DNA of 64,000 bases from Sulfurivermis fontis (GCF_004001245.1 NZ_AP018724.1:2100501-2164500); one strand, 5' to 3'; positions 21,660-32,024 are shown, counted from the stretch's first letter. The notes: generated by a model not told the origin, from the letters alone. Program-made: numbers and translations.

Positions 21660-22973
21660 TTATTGTCGTACTGCGGCTGCCTCCGGCGGCAAGGCACCGC
21701 CAGTCAGGGCATCCATACGCTCCCAGGCCAGTGCCATGGCAAAACGCACATTAAGCTCATCCAGCTGGGCCTCGGTGAGGCGTACCATGGCATCCCCCAG
21801 ATCAGCCTGTACCTCCATTTCGTAGAGTGCACGGCTGCGGTCCAGATACAGATCGCGGAAATTGCGCTGCGCAATGACACGCTCATGCTCAACACGCAGA
21901 TTTTTCAATTCAGTCCACAGTTCCAGGACAGCTTGGCGCAAGGAACGCTCGCCTTCTGTCAGCTCGGCCTGGACCCGGTACAACTCCGCCTGCTGACGCG
22001 CTACCGCTGACTGGGTGGAACCGCCATCATACAGTGGTACTTCCACATAGATGCTGGCGCGCATCTTGTCGTTGGAGCCCATGGAGCGGGAATACTCGGA
22101 GGCTTCCAGTTCACCGCTGATACGCGGGCGGCGGCCGGCGTAAGCCCCCTCCAGCCGCTGCCGTGCCGCCTCCACACGTTTGCGCAATGCCTGCAGGCGC
22201 GGGTTTTCCGCCATAGCCTTGCCCAGCAACTGTTCATATTCCGGCAAGCTGCGCTGCAGCTGCGGCAGCTCCGGACGTACCAGAGTGGAAGGCAACATGC
22301 CGGGGCGATTGAGCACAATGGCCAACTGCGCACGCGCCACACGCATGCGATTCTCGCTGGCGGTACGATTGCGCCGCGTCTGTTCGTACTCGTTTTCCAT
22401 AGTGAGTATTTCGAGATCGGAAACCTCCCCCAACTCATGGCGGTTGCGCAAGCGATCCAGCGTGACGTAAGCCACCGCCATGGCCTCATCGTCACGGGCA
22501 AATTCCATATCGGCGCGCAGCACATCGAAAAACCGGCGCATGACCTCCAGTTTGCGTTGCCGTGCGCTGTCGAGGTAGATCAGCTCACTGCCGTCCAGTT
22601 CCGCCACAGCGGCGGCCTGCTGCGCACTGCTGCGCCCGAAGTCGTACAGATTCTTGCGCGCCAGCAGGCTCGCCTTGTGATCATCACGGGAATCGTCTGC
22701 CGTGTTGTCTGCCGGCTCTATCCAGCGGGCGCGTCCCTCCAGCCAGACATTGACGCCGTCACGGGCCTCGGCTTCCAGCACGCCGGCACGAGCCAGATCT
22801 ACCGCCGCCTGAGCCTGTTGCATGGCCGGATCCAGTTCTTCCGCAAGGGTCAAAGCCTGCTCCAGCGTCAGCGGATCCGGCAACGGCTCGCCTGCGTCCT
22901 GCGCAACGACGGATTTGCACAGCAACGACAGGCAGAGTGCCGCATACAAAGCGGTACGTTCGAACATCGACAT
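21660..22973 (-). CDS. TolC family outer-membrane channel protein
   Basis: The 437-residue protein begins with a signal peptide (ALYAALCLSLLCKSVVAQ) and contains two outer-membrane-efflux repeats: LTLEQALTLAEELDPAMQQA at the start of the first, and repeated long helices (NRTASENRMRVARAQLAIVL, ELTEGERSLRQAVLELWTEL). TolC trimers form the channel-tunnel across the outer membrane and periplasm. It is followed 13 bp later by the adaptor gene, so the two should assemble together. No inner-membrane transporter is encoded nearby. An alternative ATG start lies two codons downstream. Confidence 0.92.
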   Translation of the reverse strand: MSMFERTALYAALCLSLLCKSVVAQDAGEPLPDPLTLEQALTLAEELDPAMQQAQAAVDLARAGVLEAEARDGVNVWLEGRARWIEPADNTADDSRDDHKASLLARKNLYDFGRSSAQQAAAVAELDGSELIYLDSARQRKLEVMRRFFDVLRADMEFARDDEAMAVAYVTLDRLRNRHELGEVSDLEILTMENEYEQTRRNRTASENRMRVARAQLAIVLNRPGMLPSTLVRPELPQLQRSLPEYEQLLGKAMAENPRLQALRKRVEAARQRLEGAYAGRRPRISGELEASEYSRSMGSNDKMRASIYVEVPLYDGGSTQSAVARQQAELYRVQAELTEGERSLRQAVLELWTELKNLRVEHERVIAQRNFRDLYLDRSRALYEMEVQADLGDAMVRLTEAQLDELNVRFAMALAWERMDALTGGALPPEAAAVRQ

Positions 22974-22987
22974 GGAGAGGCGTCTGC

Positions 22988-23515
22988 TTATTTTTTCATG
23001 TATTCGCGCTTGTACACGGTGAACTTCTGGTTCTTGTACATGCCGTCCGCGACAAACCTGCCCATCAGCAGAAATTCATCTACCCCGGAAGTCCGGCCGG
23101 TATGCCGAAAGATTTCCTTGCCATCCAGGTCATAAAAGGCGATGACCGGCGTGGCACGTACCCGGGCAACCTTGGCGAAATCTTTCTGCGTGGTGGTTTT
23201 ACCGGCAAAATCCACAATCTCGATATCGCCTTCGATATCGACGATGAAATTGAGGAAGTGCTCGCGATAATACTCCTGCACATTGGGCTGGTTGAGCACG
23301 TTCTGCTTCATGAAGTGGCAGAAGGGGCATTCATCCATTTCGTAGAAGACCAATACACCTTTCTTGCCCTGATCGCGCGCCTGCTCCAACTCTTCGGCGA
23401 AATTGCCGAAGGTTTCGTTGAAGAAATGCACCAGCGGGTCACGCCCGGCCGCTGCCGTCGCTGCGCTGAAGGGCAACAAAGACAACAAACAGGCAACCAT
23501 CAACATACGCCGCAT
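22988..23515 (-). CDS. Exported thioredoxin-fold protein (SoxW-like)
   Basis: The 175-residue protein has a signal peptide (RRMLMVACLLSLLPFSAATA) and a thioredoxin fold with the redox motif DECPFCHFMKQNVL. The cis-Pro region is RVRATPVIAFYDLDGKEIFR. This pattern matches SoxW-like periplasmic thioredoxins, which in sulfur oxidisers keep carrier proteins reduced. A strong AGGAGGAG ribosome site precedes the ATG. It lies 14 bp upstream of TolC and 41 bp downstream of another thioredoxin-like gene. A role in disulfide reduction is inferred from the CxxC motif. Confidence 0.87.
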   Translation of the reverse strand: MRRMLMVACLLSLLPFSAATAAAGRDPLVHFFNETFGNFAEELEQARDQGKKGVLVFYEMDECPFCHFMKQNVLNQPNVQEYYREHFLNFIVDIEGDIEIVDFAGKTTTQKDFAKVARVRATPVIAFYDLDGKEIFRHTGRTSGVDEFLLMGRFVADGMYKNQKFTVYKREYMKK

Positions 23516-23556
23516 AGCCTTCTCCTCCTCAGCCTCGATGAAACTGTTATTTGCTG

Positions 23557-24009
23557 TTATTGATTATTGATGAAGCTCTCGATACCTGCAGCAGTAACCC
23601 CGCCTACCTGTCGCGCCACCAGGCGGCCGTCAGGTGCTATCAGATAAGTGGTGGGCAAACCTCGCACCGGACCTACGGTAGCCATGTCAGAAGAGCCAGG
23701 CAAGATCGGATAGGAAACAAAATTCTCTTCCACAAACTGACGCAGCTTGTCTATCGTCACCTGCTCCATGTTTACCCCGAGTACCACCGCATCATGATCC
23801 TTGTGCCGCTCGTGGAACTCCACTAACTCAGGAATTTCCTCCCGGCAGGGCGGGCACCAGGTTGCCCAGTAGTTGACCACCACCCATTTGCCGCGATAAT
23901 CGGACAGGCGGTGTTGCTTGCCGTCGATATCCTGCAGCGTGAAATCGGGATTGGCCACAGCAACTGCCGCGACCGACAACAAGGCAAACAGCAAACCTGT
24001 ACGCAACAC
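23557..24009 (-). CDS. TlpA/ResA-type periplasmic thiol:disulfide protein
   Basis: The 150-residue protein starts at GTG with GGAGAG 5 bp upstream, has a signal peptide (LRTGLLFALLSVAAVAVANP) and an AhpC/TSA-Redoxin domain with WVVVNYWATWCPPCREEIPE (active CxxC) and the cis-Pro loop VRGLPTTYLIAPDG. TlpA-like proteins reduce periplasmic disulfides, for example in cytochrome c maturation. It is first in a probable operon with the SoxW-like protein, TolC, the adaptor and acyP. Confidence 0.92.
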   Translation of the reverse strand: MLRTGLLFALLSVAAVAVANPDFTLQDIDGKQHRLSDYRGKWVVVNYWATWCPPCREEIPELVEFHERHKDHDAVVLGVNMEQVTIDKLRQFVEENFVSYPILPGSSDMATVGPVRGLPTTYLIAPDGRLVARQVGGVTAAGIESFINNQ

Positions 24010-24152
24010 TTAATCTCTCCTTACTGTATGTAGGTTGCAGCAGCGGGTACGGTTATTCCCGTACACAATACGTAACAGCACCCATGTAGACCACCGGAAC
24101 AGTGACACCGTTCCCGCTGCGCGGTATGTCAGTTTTCAGTCCACAAATGCAA

Positions 24153-24172
24153 AGAGCCCCTTGCGGGGCTCT
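24153..24172 (-). terminator. Rho-independent terminator after the LysM lipoprotein gene
   Basis: AGAGCCCC-GCAA-GGGGCTCT (minus strand) is followed by TTTGCATTT. It lies 24 bp past the lipoprotein stop. The rest of the 186-bp gap (24010-24195) contains no gene and probably holds the promoter of the TlpA operon. Confidence 0.8.
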
Positions 24173-24195
24173 CGGCAATCTGCAACAACACGGGA

Positions 24196-24831
24196 TTACT
24201 TGGCGAGATACGCCTTGTCAGACTCTTCGACCACACCCAGTGACCAGGCACCACGGGTCTTGGCATGGTTGACGGCAGCGGCCACATCGGCGCTGGAGGC
24301 GGCACGGTCGATGGCAAGCATCTGGCCCGGGTAAATCAGATCGGCGTCCTTGATCTTGTCGCGGTTGGCCTTGTAGATCAGCGGCCACTGGTAGGGGTTA
24401 CCGTAGATCTCGCTCTTGCCGGAGATGCGCCACAGGCTGTCACCGCGCACGACTTCGTAACTGGAGGAGGCACTGCCGGCAGCACCCATCTTGGCCATTT
24501 CAGCCTCATGCTGAGCCAGGGCGGCTTCAGCCTGACGGCGCGCCTCTTCGGCCAGTGCAATGGCCTTGGCATAGTCGCCGGCCTTCATCGCCTCTTCAGC
24601 CTGCTTGATCAGGCCATCGGTGTCGCGCCAGGCGGCACCCGCAGCCTGGGCCTTCTCGGCAGCCAGCTTGGCTTCGTTGATGGCATTTTGTGCTTCCATG
24701 CTGGAGGCTGCGGTTTCCTGGGTAGCGGTAGACTCAGCGGCCTCTTCCTTCGGGGCACTGGCACAGCCGACCGCGACCGTCAGCACCAGCGCGGCAAGAC
24801 CGGAATACTTCAGCATGTTCTTGATTTTCAT
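24196..24831 (-). CDS. LysM-domain lipoprotein with Ala-rich helical region
   Basis: ATG 24831 is preferred over the one six bases upstream because GGAG lies 8 bp before it; the protein is then 211 residues. A lipoprotein signal ends at VAVGC (KYSGLAALVLTVAVGCASA). Residues ~30-130 are Ala/Glu/Lys-rich and probably helical (AINEAKLAAEKAQAAGAAWR, EEARRQAEAALAQHEAEMAK). The C-terminal LysM module (YEVVRGDSLWRISGKSEIYG, ANRDKIKDADLIYPGQML) binds peptidoglycan. It is probably an envelope-tethering lipoprotein. It is a single gene with its own terminator. Confidence 0.87.
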   Translation of the reverse strand: MKIKNMLKYSGLAALVLTVAVGCASAPKEEAAESTATQETAASSMEAQNAINEAKLAAEKAQAAGAAWRDTDGLIKQAEEAMKAGDYAKAIALAEEARRQAEAALAQHEAEMAKMGAAGSASSSYEVVRGDSLWRISGKSEIYGNPYQWPLIYKANRDKIKDADLIYPGQMLAIDRAASSADVAAAVNHAKTRGAWSLGVVEESDKAYLAK

Positions 24832-25065
24832 GTTCATGGCTCCATGCGTCGTTGAATTTTGCTTCCCACGGAGGAAAGGCGGCATACTTCGTACAAACTA
24901 ACACCCTATGAAAAAGAGTGTCAAGTAAAGCGTTCCTGTATTATCAGTCACTTCCGGCGCGTAGATTGTTAGTGGAATCACAGAATCGGCCGCTGCACAC
25001 ACATGGTCGGCCGCGGCAACTGCCGCTAAAATGCCACCCTCCGACGTACAACAGGCTGCCGCGCC

Positions 25066-25413
25066 ATGACCATCACCATCTACCACAACCCCCGCTGCTC
25101 CAAATCGCGCCAGGCGCTGCAACTGATCGGCGAGCACGGCCAGCAGGCCCGGGTCATCAACTATCTCGACACGCCGCCCAGCCACGCCGAACTGGAGCAT
25201 ATCCTCCAACTGCTCGGCCTGGAACCGCGTGAACTGATGCGCAGGAAGGAGGCGGAGTACGCGGAACTGGGGCTGGACAATCCGGCACTGAGCCGCGCCG
25301 CCCTCATCGATGCGATGGTGCGGCACCCGCGCCTCATCGAGCGCCCCATCGTGATCAGCGGCCAGCGTGCCGTCATCGGCCGGCCGCCGGAAAAGGTATT
25401 GGAACTGCTCTAA
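25066..25413 (+). CDS. arsC: Arsenate reductase-like protein (glutaredoxin-dependent ArsC family)
   Basis: The 115-residue protein shows the ArsC motif IYHNPRCSKSRQALQLI with the catalytic Cys near residue 11, the LELLGLEPRELMRRKE-type segment (LQLLGLEPRELMRRKEAEYA) and HPRLIERPIVISGQRAVIGR. It reduces arsenate to arsenite using glutathione and glutaredoxin. No arsR or arsB is nearby, and it is followed by wrbA only 3 bp later, as in many gammaproteobacteria where this housekeeping version may not serve arsenic resistance. The 234-bp gap before it (24832-25065) contains no gene. Confidence 0.9.
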   Translation: MTITIYHNPRCSKSRQALQLIGEHGQQARVINYLDTPPSHAELEHILQLLGLEPRELMRRKEAEYAELGLDNPALSRAALIDAMVRHPRLIERPIVISGQRAVIGRPPEKVLELL

Positions 25414-26404
<991 letters not shown>

Positions 26405-26408
<4 letters not shown>

Positions 26409-26440
26409 GGAAGCTCTGAACTTATTCAGAACTTCCTTAA
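26405..26440. terminator. Bidirectional hairpin terminator (repeat family C) carrying both stop codons
   Basis: TTAAGGAAGCTCTGAA and its inverted copy (TTCAGAACTTCCTTAA) form a 16-bp stem with one mismatch and a 4-base loop. It is symmetrical between the convergent DUF2069 and hda genes and contains both of their TAA stop codons. The arms match the ends of the MITE-like element at 46769-46926. Confidence 0.75.
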
Positions 26441-27114
26441 CTGATCAGTTCGCGCACGAAGGGAATGGTGAGGCGGCGCTGCGCCGCCAGGGAGGCCTGA
26501 TCCAGCCGCTCCAGCAATTCGAACAGGGCCTGCATGTCGCGCGGGCAGCGCCGCAACAGGTAAGTGCCCACTTCCTCGCTCAAATCCATGCCACGGGCCC
26601 GGGCCCGCAACTGCAACGCCGCAAGCTTGCCGGCGTCATCCAGGGGCTGAAGTTGGAACACCGGTCCCCAGGCCAACCGTGAACGCAGATCCGCCAACTG
26701 AATGCCGAGGGTGACGGGACTGGCATCGGCCGCCGCCAGCAGACGCCCGCCGGCATCGCGCACCCGGTTGTAGAGATGGAACAGCGCCTCCTCCCAAGCC
26801 GCGTTGCCAGCCACCGCCTGCAGGTCATCCAGGCACACCAGGGACATTTGCTCCAGGCCATCGAGCATGGCCACCCCGGTATCGGCCAACCCGGCCAAGG
26901 GCAGGTAGGCGGGACTGCCTCCGCCGGCAGTCACGGCATGACAGGCGGCCTGGAGCAGATGGCTGCGACCGCTGCCCCCAGCGCCCCACAGATAGATGAA
27001 AGGTTCGCCGCCCTGCTGCAGCAGGTGCAGTGCCGCGGCGTTGTCGCCGGGGAGGAAATTGGCAAAGGTGGCGCTGTCGCGCAGCCCGATGCGCAGGGTC
27101 AGTTGCCGTTCCAC
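26437..27114 (-). CDS. hda: DnaA regulatory inactivator Hda
   Basis: The 225-residue AAA+ protein promotes ATP hydrolysis on DnaA after replication starts. GTG 27114 (GGGG 5 bp upstream) gives the family N-terminus ERQLTLRIGLRDSATFANFL; an upstream extension overlaps the transporter gene. The Walker A region is degenerate in the Hda manner (YLWGAGGSGRSHLLQAACHA), then MSLVCLDDLQAVAGNAAWEE and the Arg-finger/sensor II part RRCPRDMQALFELLERLDQA. The perM-like gene ends 1 bp upstream, so they are co-transcribed as in many gammaproteobacteria. Confidence 0.94.
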   Translation of the reverse strand: MERQLTLRIGLRDSATFANFLPGDNAAALHLLQQGGEPFIYLWGAGGSGRSHLLQAACHAVTAGGGSPAYLPLAGLADTGVAMLDGLEQMSLVCLDDLQAVAGNAAWEEALFHLYNRVRDAGGRLLAAADASPVTLGIQLADLRSRLAWGPVFQLQPLDDAGKLAALQLRARARGMDLSEEVGTYLLRRCPRDMQALFELLERLDQASLAAQRRLTIPFVRELIS

Positions 27115-27115
27115 G

Positions 27116-28177
27116 TCAGCCCCGGTTGGCGGCGGAATAGAGCCGGCTGTCGAGATAACGCCGGTGGGCATAGCGCAACAGCACCAGCACCATCGCCGCC
27201 ACCGGCAGGGCCAGCAGGATGCCAAGGAAGCCGAACAGCTGGCCGCCGGCCATCACCGCAAAAATCACGGCGACCGGGTGCAGACCGATGCGCTCGCCCA
27301 GCAGCCAGGGCGTCAGCACCATACCCTCCAGCAGTTGGGCCACACCGAATACCGCCAGCACGTAGAGCAGGGGCAACAGTTCATGGAACTGCAGCAGGGC
27401 GGCGATGCCGGCGGCGAACACGCCGACGATGAGACCGAGGTAGGGAACAAAGCTGACCAGGCCGGCCAGCATGCCGATGAGCAGGGCCAGGTCCAGACCG
27501 ATCAGCCACAGGCCAAAGGTGTAGATAAGCCCCAATGCCAGCATCACCAGCAGCTGACCACGGAAGAAGGCCCCCAGCACTTCATCCACCGCGCGCACCA
27601 GTTTCACCACCTCGGGTTCGACGCGCCGCGGCAACAGTTCCTGCAGCCAGTCCAGCAGCCTTTGCCAGTCGCGCAACAGATAGAAGGCCACTACCGGCAC
27701 CAGCAGCAGGTTGGCCAGCCAGCCGAGCAGGGCCAGGCCGGAGCGGGACATCGAGGCCAGCATCTTCGCGGCCAACCCGCCGGCCGACTGCCACTGCTCC
27801 ACCACATACCTTTTGAGGGCGCCGAGGTCAGGGGCTTCTGCCAGGCCAAGACGGGTCTGCAACCAGGGCAGGGCCTGTTGCTGCAGCCAGTCGAGCAACG
27901 CCGGCAACTTGCCGGCGAGCAACACCAACTGGCGCTCCAGCATGGGCACCAACACCAGCACCAGCAAAACTCCCAGCAGGGCCAGGGCGAGAAACACCAC
28001 CGCCACCGCCACGGTGCGCGACAGGCGCCAGCGTGCCAGCGACTCCACCAGGGGATTGCCGATATAGGCCAGGATTGCGGCGGTCGCGAAGGGGGCCAAT
28101 ACCGGGGCCAACAGGTACAGCAGCACTCCGGCCAGAATCAGCACCGCCAGCGCCAGCCATTTCTGTGATTCCGTCAT
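27116..28177 (-). CDS. AI-2E family transporter (PerM-like)
   Basis: The 353-residue membrane protein starts at ATG 28177, overlapping the stop of the CDP-alcohol transferase gene by 4 bp; the longer frame upstream is rejected. It has about eight hydrophobic segments (LALAVLILAGVLLYLLAPVL, TVAVAVVFLALALLGVLLVL, FLGILLALPVAAMVLVLL) and the family motif YLGLIVGVFAAGIAALLQF. PerM-like proteins are conserved next to hda; substrates are unclear and some family members export autoinducer-2 or act as Na+/H+ antiporters. Confidence 0.93.
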   Translation of the reverse strand: MTESQKWLALAVLILAGVLLYLLAPVLAPFATAAILAYIGNPLVESLARWRLSRTVAVAVVFLALALLGVLLVLVLVPMLERQLVLLAGKLPALLDWLQQQALPWLQTRLGLAEAPDLGALKRYVVEQWQSAGGLAAKMLASMSRSGLALLGWLANLLLVPVVAFYLLRDWQRLLDWLQELLPRRVEPEVVKLVRAVDEVLGAFFRGQLLVMLALGLIYTFGLWLIGLDLALLIGMLAGLVSFVPYLGLIVGVFAAGIAALLQFHELLPLLYVLAVFGVAQLLEGMVLTPWLLGERIGLHPVAVIFAVMAGGQLFGFLGILLALPVAAMVLVLLRYAHRRYLDSRLYSAANRG

Positions 28178-28725
28178 CCTTTGCCTTCCTCTCCCAGGGC
28201 GCGCCGGCTCCATATCCATACATAGGCCATGCCGCTGAACAGGGTAAATGCCCCCACCAGCCACACCAATCCATCCAACACTGCCGATGGTACATCCCCC
28301 TGCCACAGCGCCAGCAGGACGACGAACACCAGCGTGATCTGCAATACGGTATTGAGCTTGCTGACCCGCAGGGGCTCCATTTCATAGGCGCCGAACAGAC
28401 GGTAATAGGCCAGCGCCCCGGCAACGATGATGCCATCGCGCAGCAACACCATCCCCACCAGCCACCACGGCAGCGCCCCCAGCCAGCCCAACGCGAGGTA
28501 GGCGCACAACATCAACAGCTTGTCCGCCAGCGGGTCCAGCACTGCACCGAGGCGGCTGCGCCAGCCATAGTGTTTGGCCAGAAAACCGTCCAGGCCATCG
28601 GAGAGTCCGGCCAGCACGAAAAGTGCCAGGGCGCTGCCATGATTGCCCTGCAACAACTGCCACAGAAACGGAGGGATCAGCAGGATGCGCAGGCCGGTGA
28701 TGAGATTGGGCAGAAAAGACAACAT
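28174..28725 (-). CDS. CDP-alcohol phosphatidyltransferase family protein (PgsA-like)
   Basis: The 183-residue membrane enzyme begins LSFLPNLITGLRILLIPPFL and has the motif DGLDGFLAKHYGWRSRLGAV then LDPLADK (D-x2-DG-x2-A-R/K...G-x3-D-x3-D), with five or six membrane segments. The LDPLADKLLML continuation resembles phosphatidylglycerophosphate or cardiolipin synthases. The exact alcohol acceptor cannot be fixed from sequence. It sits 9 bp after the DUF2066 gene and overlaps perM by 4 bp. A second paralogue is at 53513-54049. Confidence 0.88.
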   Translation of the reverse strand: MLSFLPNLITGLRILLIPPFLWQLLQGNHGSALALFVLAGLSDGLDGFLAKHYGWRSRLGAVLDPLADKLLMLCAYLALGWLGALPWWLVGMVLLRDGIIVAGALAYYRLFGAYEMEPLRVSKLNTVLQITLVFVVLLALWQGDVPSAVLDGLVWLVGAFTLFSGMAYVWIWSRRALGEEGKG

Positions 28726-28734
28726 GTCCCGCCG

Positions 28735-29796
28735 TCAGGGGAGCAGGCGGTACTGCCGCTCCAGGCTCAGGGGCTCTGCCATTCCGGGCAGCGCTGCCAG
28801 GGTCGTCCCCAGCCCGATGGTACGCGCCACGGCATCCGGCCCCACCTCCAGGGTCAACCGACAACTCACCGTCCCGCCCTGCACAGCGGTGACCTGGACT
28901 GCGCTGACGCCGCTGAGTGAGCTCAGGTAACGGAGCAGGCGGGCATAGTCGGCCAGTGAATTGACGTCGCTGATGTGCAGGCTGAGCTGCGTGCCGCCAC
29001 CCACGGCACCCACCTGGGCGAAGCGCGCCGCCAGGGCATCGGCACTGCTCTCCACGCCGGCGGTCAGTACCTCATCCGGCACCGCCCCGGTATTGTCCCA
29101 GTGCAGCACTTCCTCGCCGATCCGCAGGGTCCAGCGCGCATGCCAGCCCCCCTGACGATCGTGGTACAGACGGCCAAGCAGGATCGCCTGTGGCTGGTAG
29201 CGGGCAGAGGCAGTCACGACCGTTTCCTGAAATCCGCCCCACACATCGGCCGCGGTCACCCGGGCCTGATCCTCCAGATCGAGCAGGGGCAGACGCAGGG
29301 GCAGACCACGCCGGCGCGCCGCCGTTTCCAGCGCTGGCCAGGCGACGCTTTCCGCCGCAGACACCAGACGCCGTTCGCTGCCGGTCTCCAGCGCCAACCA
29401 CACCAGCAGCAGGGGGCGTGCACTGCCCCACACCGGCTGGCCGCGCTCACGCAGGGACTGGTTGATGGCCTTGGCGTCGAAAGACATCCACAGCGCCAGC
29501 GTGGCCGGCGTGGTGTCCGTCGCCCGCACCGTGCGGTAACGGTACTGCTGCACATAGCGGGGGGCGTTGTCGAGCAGATCGGCCAGCCCTGGATCCTGTG
29601 CCGTGGCGCCATAGCCGGTGGCGCGCACCAGCACCTCGGCCAGCCCGTCACGCATGGCCTGCTGGCGCGCCTCCGCCTGCTGGTCGGCCACCACGACCTC
29701 GGCCTCGTAGAGATCGCGCACCTCCGCCGCCGTCGCCGCACCCGCGACCAGCCCGATGAGCAGCAGTATCCAGAGAAGAGAAGGGAGTCGCTTCAT
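28735..29796 (-). CDS. DUF2066 domain-containing exported protein
   Basis: The 353-residue protein has a signal peptide ([20 protein letters not shown]) and the DUF2066 start [20 protein letters not shown] then [19 protein letters not shown] and [15 protein letters not shown]2066 proteins lie upstream of the phosphatidyltransferase-perM-hda operon in many gammaproteobacteria and are periplasmic proteins of unknown function. It is divergent from purM across about 130 bp, which should hold both promoters. Confidence 0.88.
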   Translation of the reverse strand: MKRLPSLLWILLLIGLVAGAATAAEVRDLYEAEVVVADQQAEARQQAMRDGLAEVLVRATGYGATAQDPGLADLLDNAPRYVQQYRYRTVRATDTTPATLALWMSFDAKAINQSLRERGQPVWGSARPLLLVWLALETGSERRLVSAAESVAWPALETAARRRGLPLRLPLLDLEDQARVTAADVWGGFQETVVTASARYQPQAILLGRLYHDRQGGWHARWTLRIGEEVLHWDNTGAVPDEVLTAGVESSADALAARFAQVGAVGGGTQLSLHISDVNSLADYARLLRYLSSLSGVSAVQVTAVQGGTVSCRLTLEVGPDAVARTIGLGTTLAALPGMAEPLSLERQYRLLP

Positions 29797-29929
29797 GCCC
29801 GCGCACGCTATGTCACTGCCTGCCGCAAGTCAAGCCGCGGCAGACGGCGCCGGATGTTCAAGGTACAATAGCGCACTTTCCGTACCGTGGGCCCGGCCCA
29901 CGCATCACCAGCCTCGACGGGGACTACAC

Positions 29930-30985
29930 GTGAGCAACGACAAGCAGCACAGCGCCGGCCTCAGCTACCGCGACGCCGGGGTCGACATCGACGCAGGCGA
30001 CGCCCTGGTCGAACGCATCAAACCCTACGCCAAACGCACCCAGCGCCCCGAAGTGATCGGCGGCCTGGGTGGCTTCGGCGCCCTGTTCCAGGTGCCGCTG
30101 GATCGCTACAAGGAGCCGGTCCTGGTATCCGGCACCGACGGCGTCGGCACCAAGCTCAAGCTGGCGATGCAGCTGCACAAGCACGACACCATCGGCATCG
30201 ATCTGGTCGCCATGTGCGTCAACGACCTGGTGGTACAGGGCGCCGAGCCGCTGTTCTTCCTCGACTACTACGCCACCGGCCACCTCGATGTGGACACCGC
30301 CGCCGACGTGATCAAGGGCATCGCGGAAGGCTGTGAACAGGCCGGCTGCGCCCTCATCGGCGGCGAGACCGCCGAGATGCCGGGCATGTACCACGGCGGC
30401 GACTACGACCTGGCCGGCTTCGCCGTCGGCGTGGTGGAAAAGAGCAAGATCATCGACGGCAGCAAGGTGCGCCCGGGTGACGCCCTGATCGGCCTCGCCT
30501 CCTCCGGCCCGCACTCCAACGGCTATTCCCTGGTGCGCAAGGTCATCGAGGTGAGCAACGCCTACCTGGGCGAGGAGTTCCACGGCAAGACCCTGGGCGA
30601 GACCCTGCTCGCTCCCACCCGCATCTACATCAAGCCGCTGCTCAAGCTGTTCGCCGCGGTGGACGTGCATGCCCTCGCCCACATCACCGGCGGCGGCCTC
30701 ATCGAGAACATCCCGCGCGTGCTGCCGGAGAACTGCCGCGCCGTCATCGACGGCAAGAGTTGGCAGCGTCCGCCGGTCTTCGACTGGCTGCAGCAGAAGG
30801 GCAACATCGCCGAGCGCGAGATGCACCGCGTGTTCAACTGCGGCGTCGGCATGGTGATCGCGGTAGCCCAGGAAGACCTGGCCCGCAGTCTGGAGCTGCT
30901 GCGCGGCGCCGGCGAGAACGCCTGGCACCTGGGTGCCATCGATACGGTGGCCGCGGACGGTGCACAGGTCGTGATCAATAACTGA
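29930..30985 (+). CDS. purM: Phosphoribosylformylglycinamidine cyclo-ligase (AIR synthetase)
   Basis: The 351-residue enzyme closes the imidazole ring in purine synthesis. GTG at 29930 gives [20 protein letters not shown] as in the family; the longer frame is upstream non-coding DNA. Motifs include [20 protein letters not shown] then [11 protein letters not shown] (nucleotide loop), [20 protein letters not shown] and [19 protein letters not shown] stretch lies ~7 bp before the start. The stop overlaps the purN start (TGATG). Confidence 0.97.
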   Translation: MSNDKQHSAGLSYRDAGVDIDAGDALVERIKPYAKRTQRPEVIGGLGGFGALFQVPLDRYKEPVLVSGTDGVGTKLKLAMQLHKHDTIGIDLVAMCVNDLVVQGAEPLFFLDYYATGHLDVDTAADVIKGIAEGCEQAGCALIGGETAEMPGMYHGGDYDLAGFAVGVVEKSKIIDGSKVRPGDALIGLASSGPHSNGYSLVRKVIEVSNAYLGEEFHGKTLGETLLAPTRIYIKPLLKLFAAVDVHALAHITGGGLIENIPRVLPENCRAVIDGKSWQRPPVFDWLQQKGNIAEREMHRVFNCGVGMVIAVAQEDLARSLELLRGAGENAWHLGAIDTVAADGAQVVINN

Positions 30986-31623
30986 TGAGTGCGACCGGCC
31001 CGCGCAAACTGCCCATCGTCGTCCTCATCTCCGGCAGCGGCAGCAACCTGCAGGCCATCATCGACGCCGCGCAGGCCGGTCTGCCGGTGGAGATCCGCGC
31101 GGTGATCAGCAACAAGGCCGAGGCCTACGGTCTGGAGCGTGCGCGCCAGGCCGGCATCACCACCCGCGTGCTGAACCACAAGGACTATCCCGATCGGGAA
31201 AGCTACGACGCCGCGCTGGCCGCGGTCATCGACGACTGCGGTGCGGAACTGGTGGTGCTGGCCGGCTTCATGCGCATCCTCAGCGACGGTTTCGTGCGCC
31301 GCTACGAAGGTCGCATGCTCAACATCCACCCCTCGCTGCTGCCGCGCCACCGCGGTCTCGACACCCATGCCCGCGCCCTCGCCGCCGGTGACGCCGTACA
31401 CGGCGCCACCGTACACTTCGTCAGCCCGGAACTGGATGCCGGCCCGATCATCCTCCAGGCCCGTGTGCCGGTGCAGCCCAACGACAGCCCCGAGTCCCTC
31501 GCCGCCCGCGTGCTGCGCGAGGAGCACCGCATCTATCCCGAGGCCATACGCTGGTTCGCCGAAGGTCGCCTCAAGCTGGACCAGGGACGCGCCCTGCTCG
31601 ACGGCAAACCGATCAGCCCCTGA
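30985..31623 (+). CDS. purN: Phosphoribosylglycinamide formyltransferase
   Basis: The 212-residue enzyme transfers formyl from 10-formyl-THF to GAR in purine synthesis. Motifs: VVLISGSGSNLQAIIDAAQ (phosphate loop), MLNIHPSLLPRHRGLDTHAR with the catalytic Asn and His, and ATVHFVSPELDAGPII with the catalytic Asp. Length is normal. It is co-translated with purM. The 26-bp gap to the next gene contains AGGAG for the SEL1-like ORF, which could be on the same transcript. Confidence 0.97.
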   Translation: MSATGPRKLPIVVLISGSGSNLQAIIDAAQAGLPVEIRAVISNKAEAYGLERARQAGITTRVLNHKDYPDRESYDAALAAVIDDCGAELVVLAGFMRILSDGFVRRYEGRMLNIHPSLLPRHRGLDTHARALAAGDAVHGATVHFVSPELDAGPIILQARVPVQPNDSPESLAARVLREEHRIYPEAIRWFAEGRLKLDQGRALLDGKPISP

Positions 31624-31649
31624 AAAACATGCAGCCCAGGAGATACGCC

Positions 31650-32024
31650 ATGCGCCACCGTTTCACCGCCGCCCTGTTCTGTCTCTTCTGCTCCACCTTC
31701 GCCCGTGCCGGCTTCGAGGAGGGCATGGCGGCCTATGAACAAGGCAACTACACCGCCGCCTACGCCGAATTCCTGCAGGCGGCCCGGCAGGGCGATATGC
31801 GCGCCCAGGGCAAACTGGGCGGGCTGTATCTGTATGGCGTGGGCGTGGAGAAAAACTACATCGAGGCCTATGCCTGGCTCGACCTCGCTGCCGGCCAGGG
31901 TGACACCTCGGCAGAAAAATTCCGCGATGCCATCGCCGACCAACTCACCATCAAACAGATGCGCGAGGCGGCCGTGCTGGCAGAGGACTATTACGACAAA
32001 TACGTCGCGCCGTTCAGGAAATAA
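31650..32024 (+). CDS. SEL1-like repeat protein, exported
   Basis: The 124-residue protein starts at ATG 31650, 7 bp after AGGAG. It has a signal peptide (RHRFTAALFCLFCSTFARAG) and two Sel1/TPR-like helical repeats (YTAAYAEFLQAARQGDMRAQ, GGLYLYGVGVEKNYIEAYAW then LDLAAGQGD). Such repeats mediate protein contacts; the partner is unknown. It may be co-transcribed with purMN and is followed by a hairpin terminator. Confidence 0.83.
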   Translation: MRHRFTAALFCLFCSTFARAGFEEGMAAYEQGNYTAAYAEFLQAARQGDMRAQGKLGGLYLYGVGVEKNYIEAYAWLDLAAGQGDTSAEKFRDAIADQLTIKQMREAAVLAEDYYDKYVAPFRK

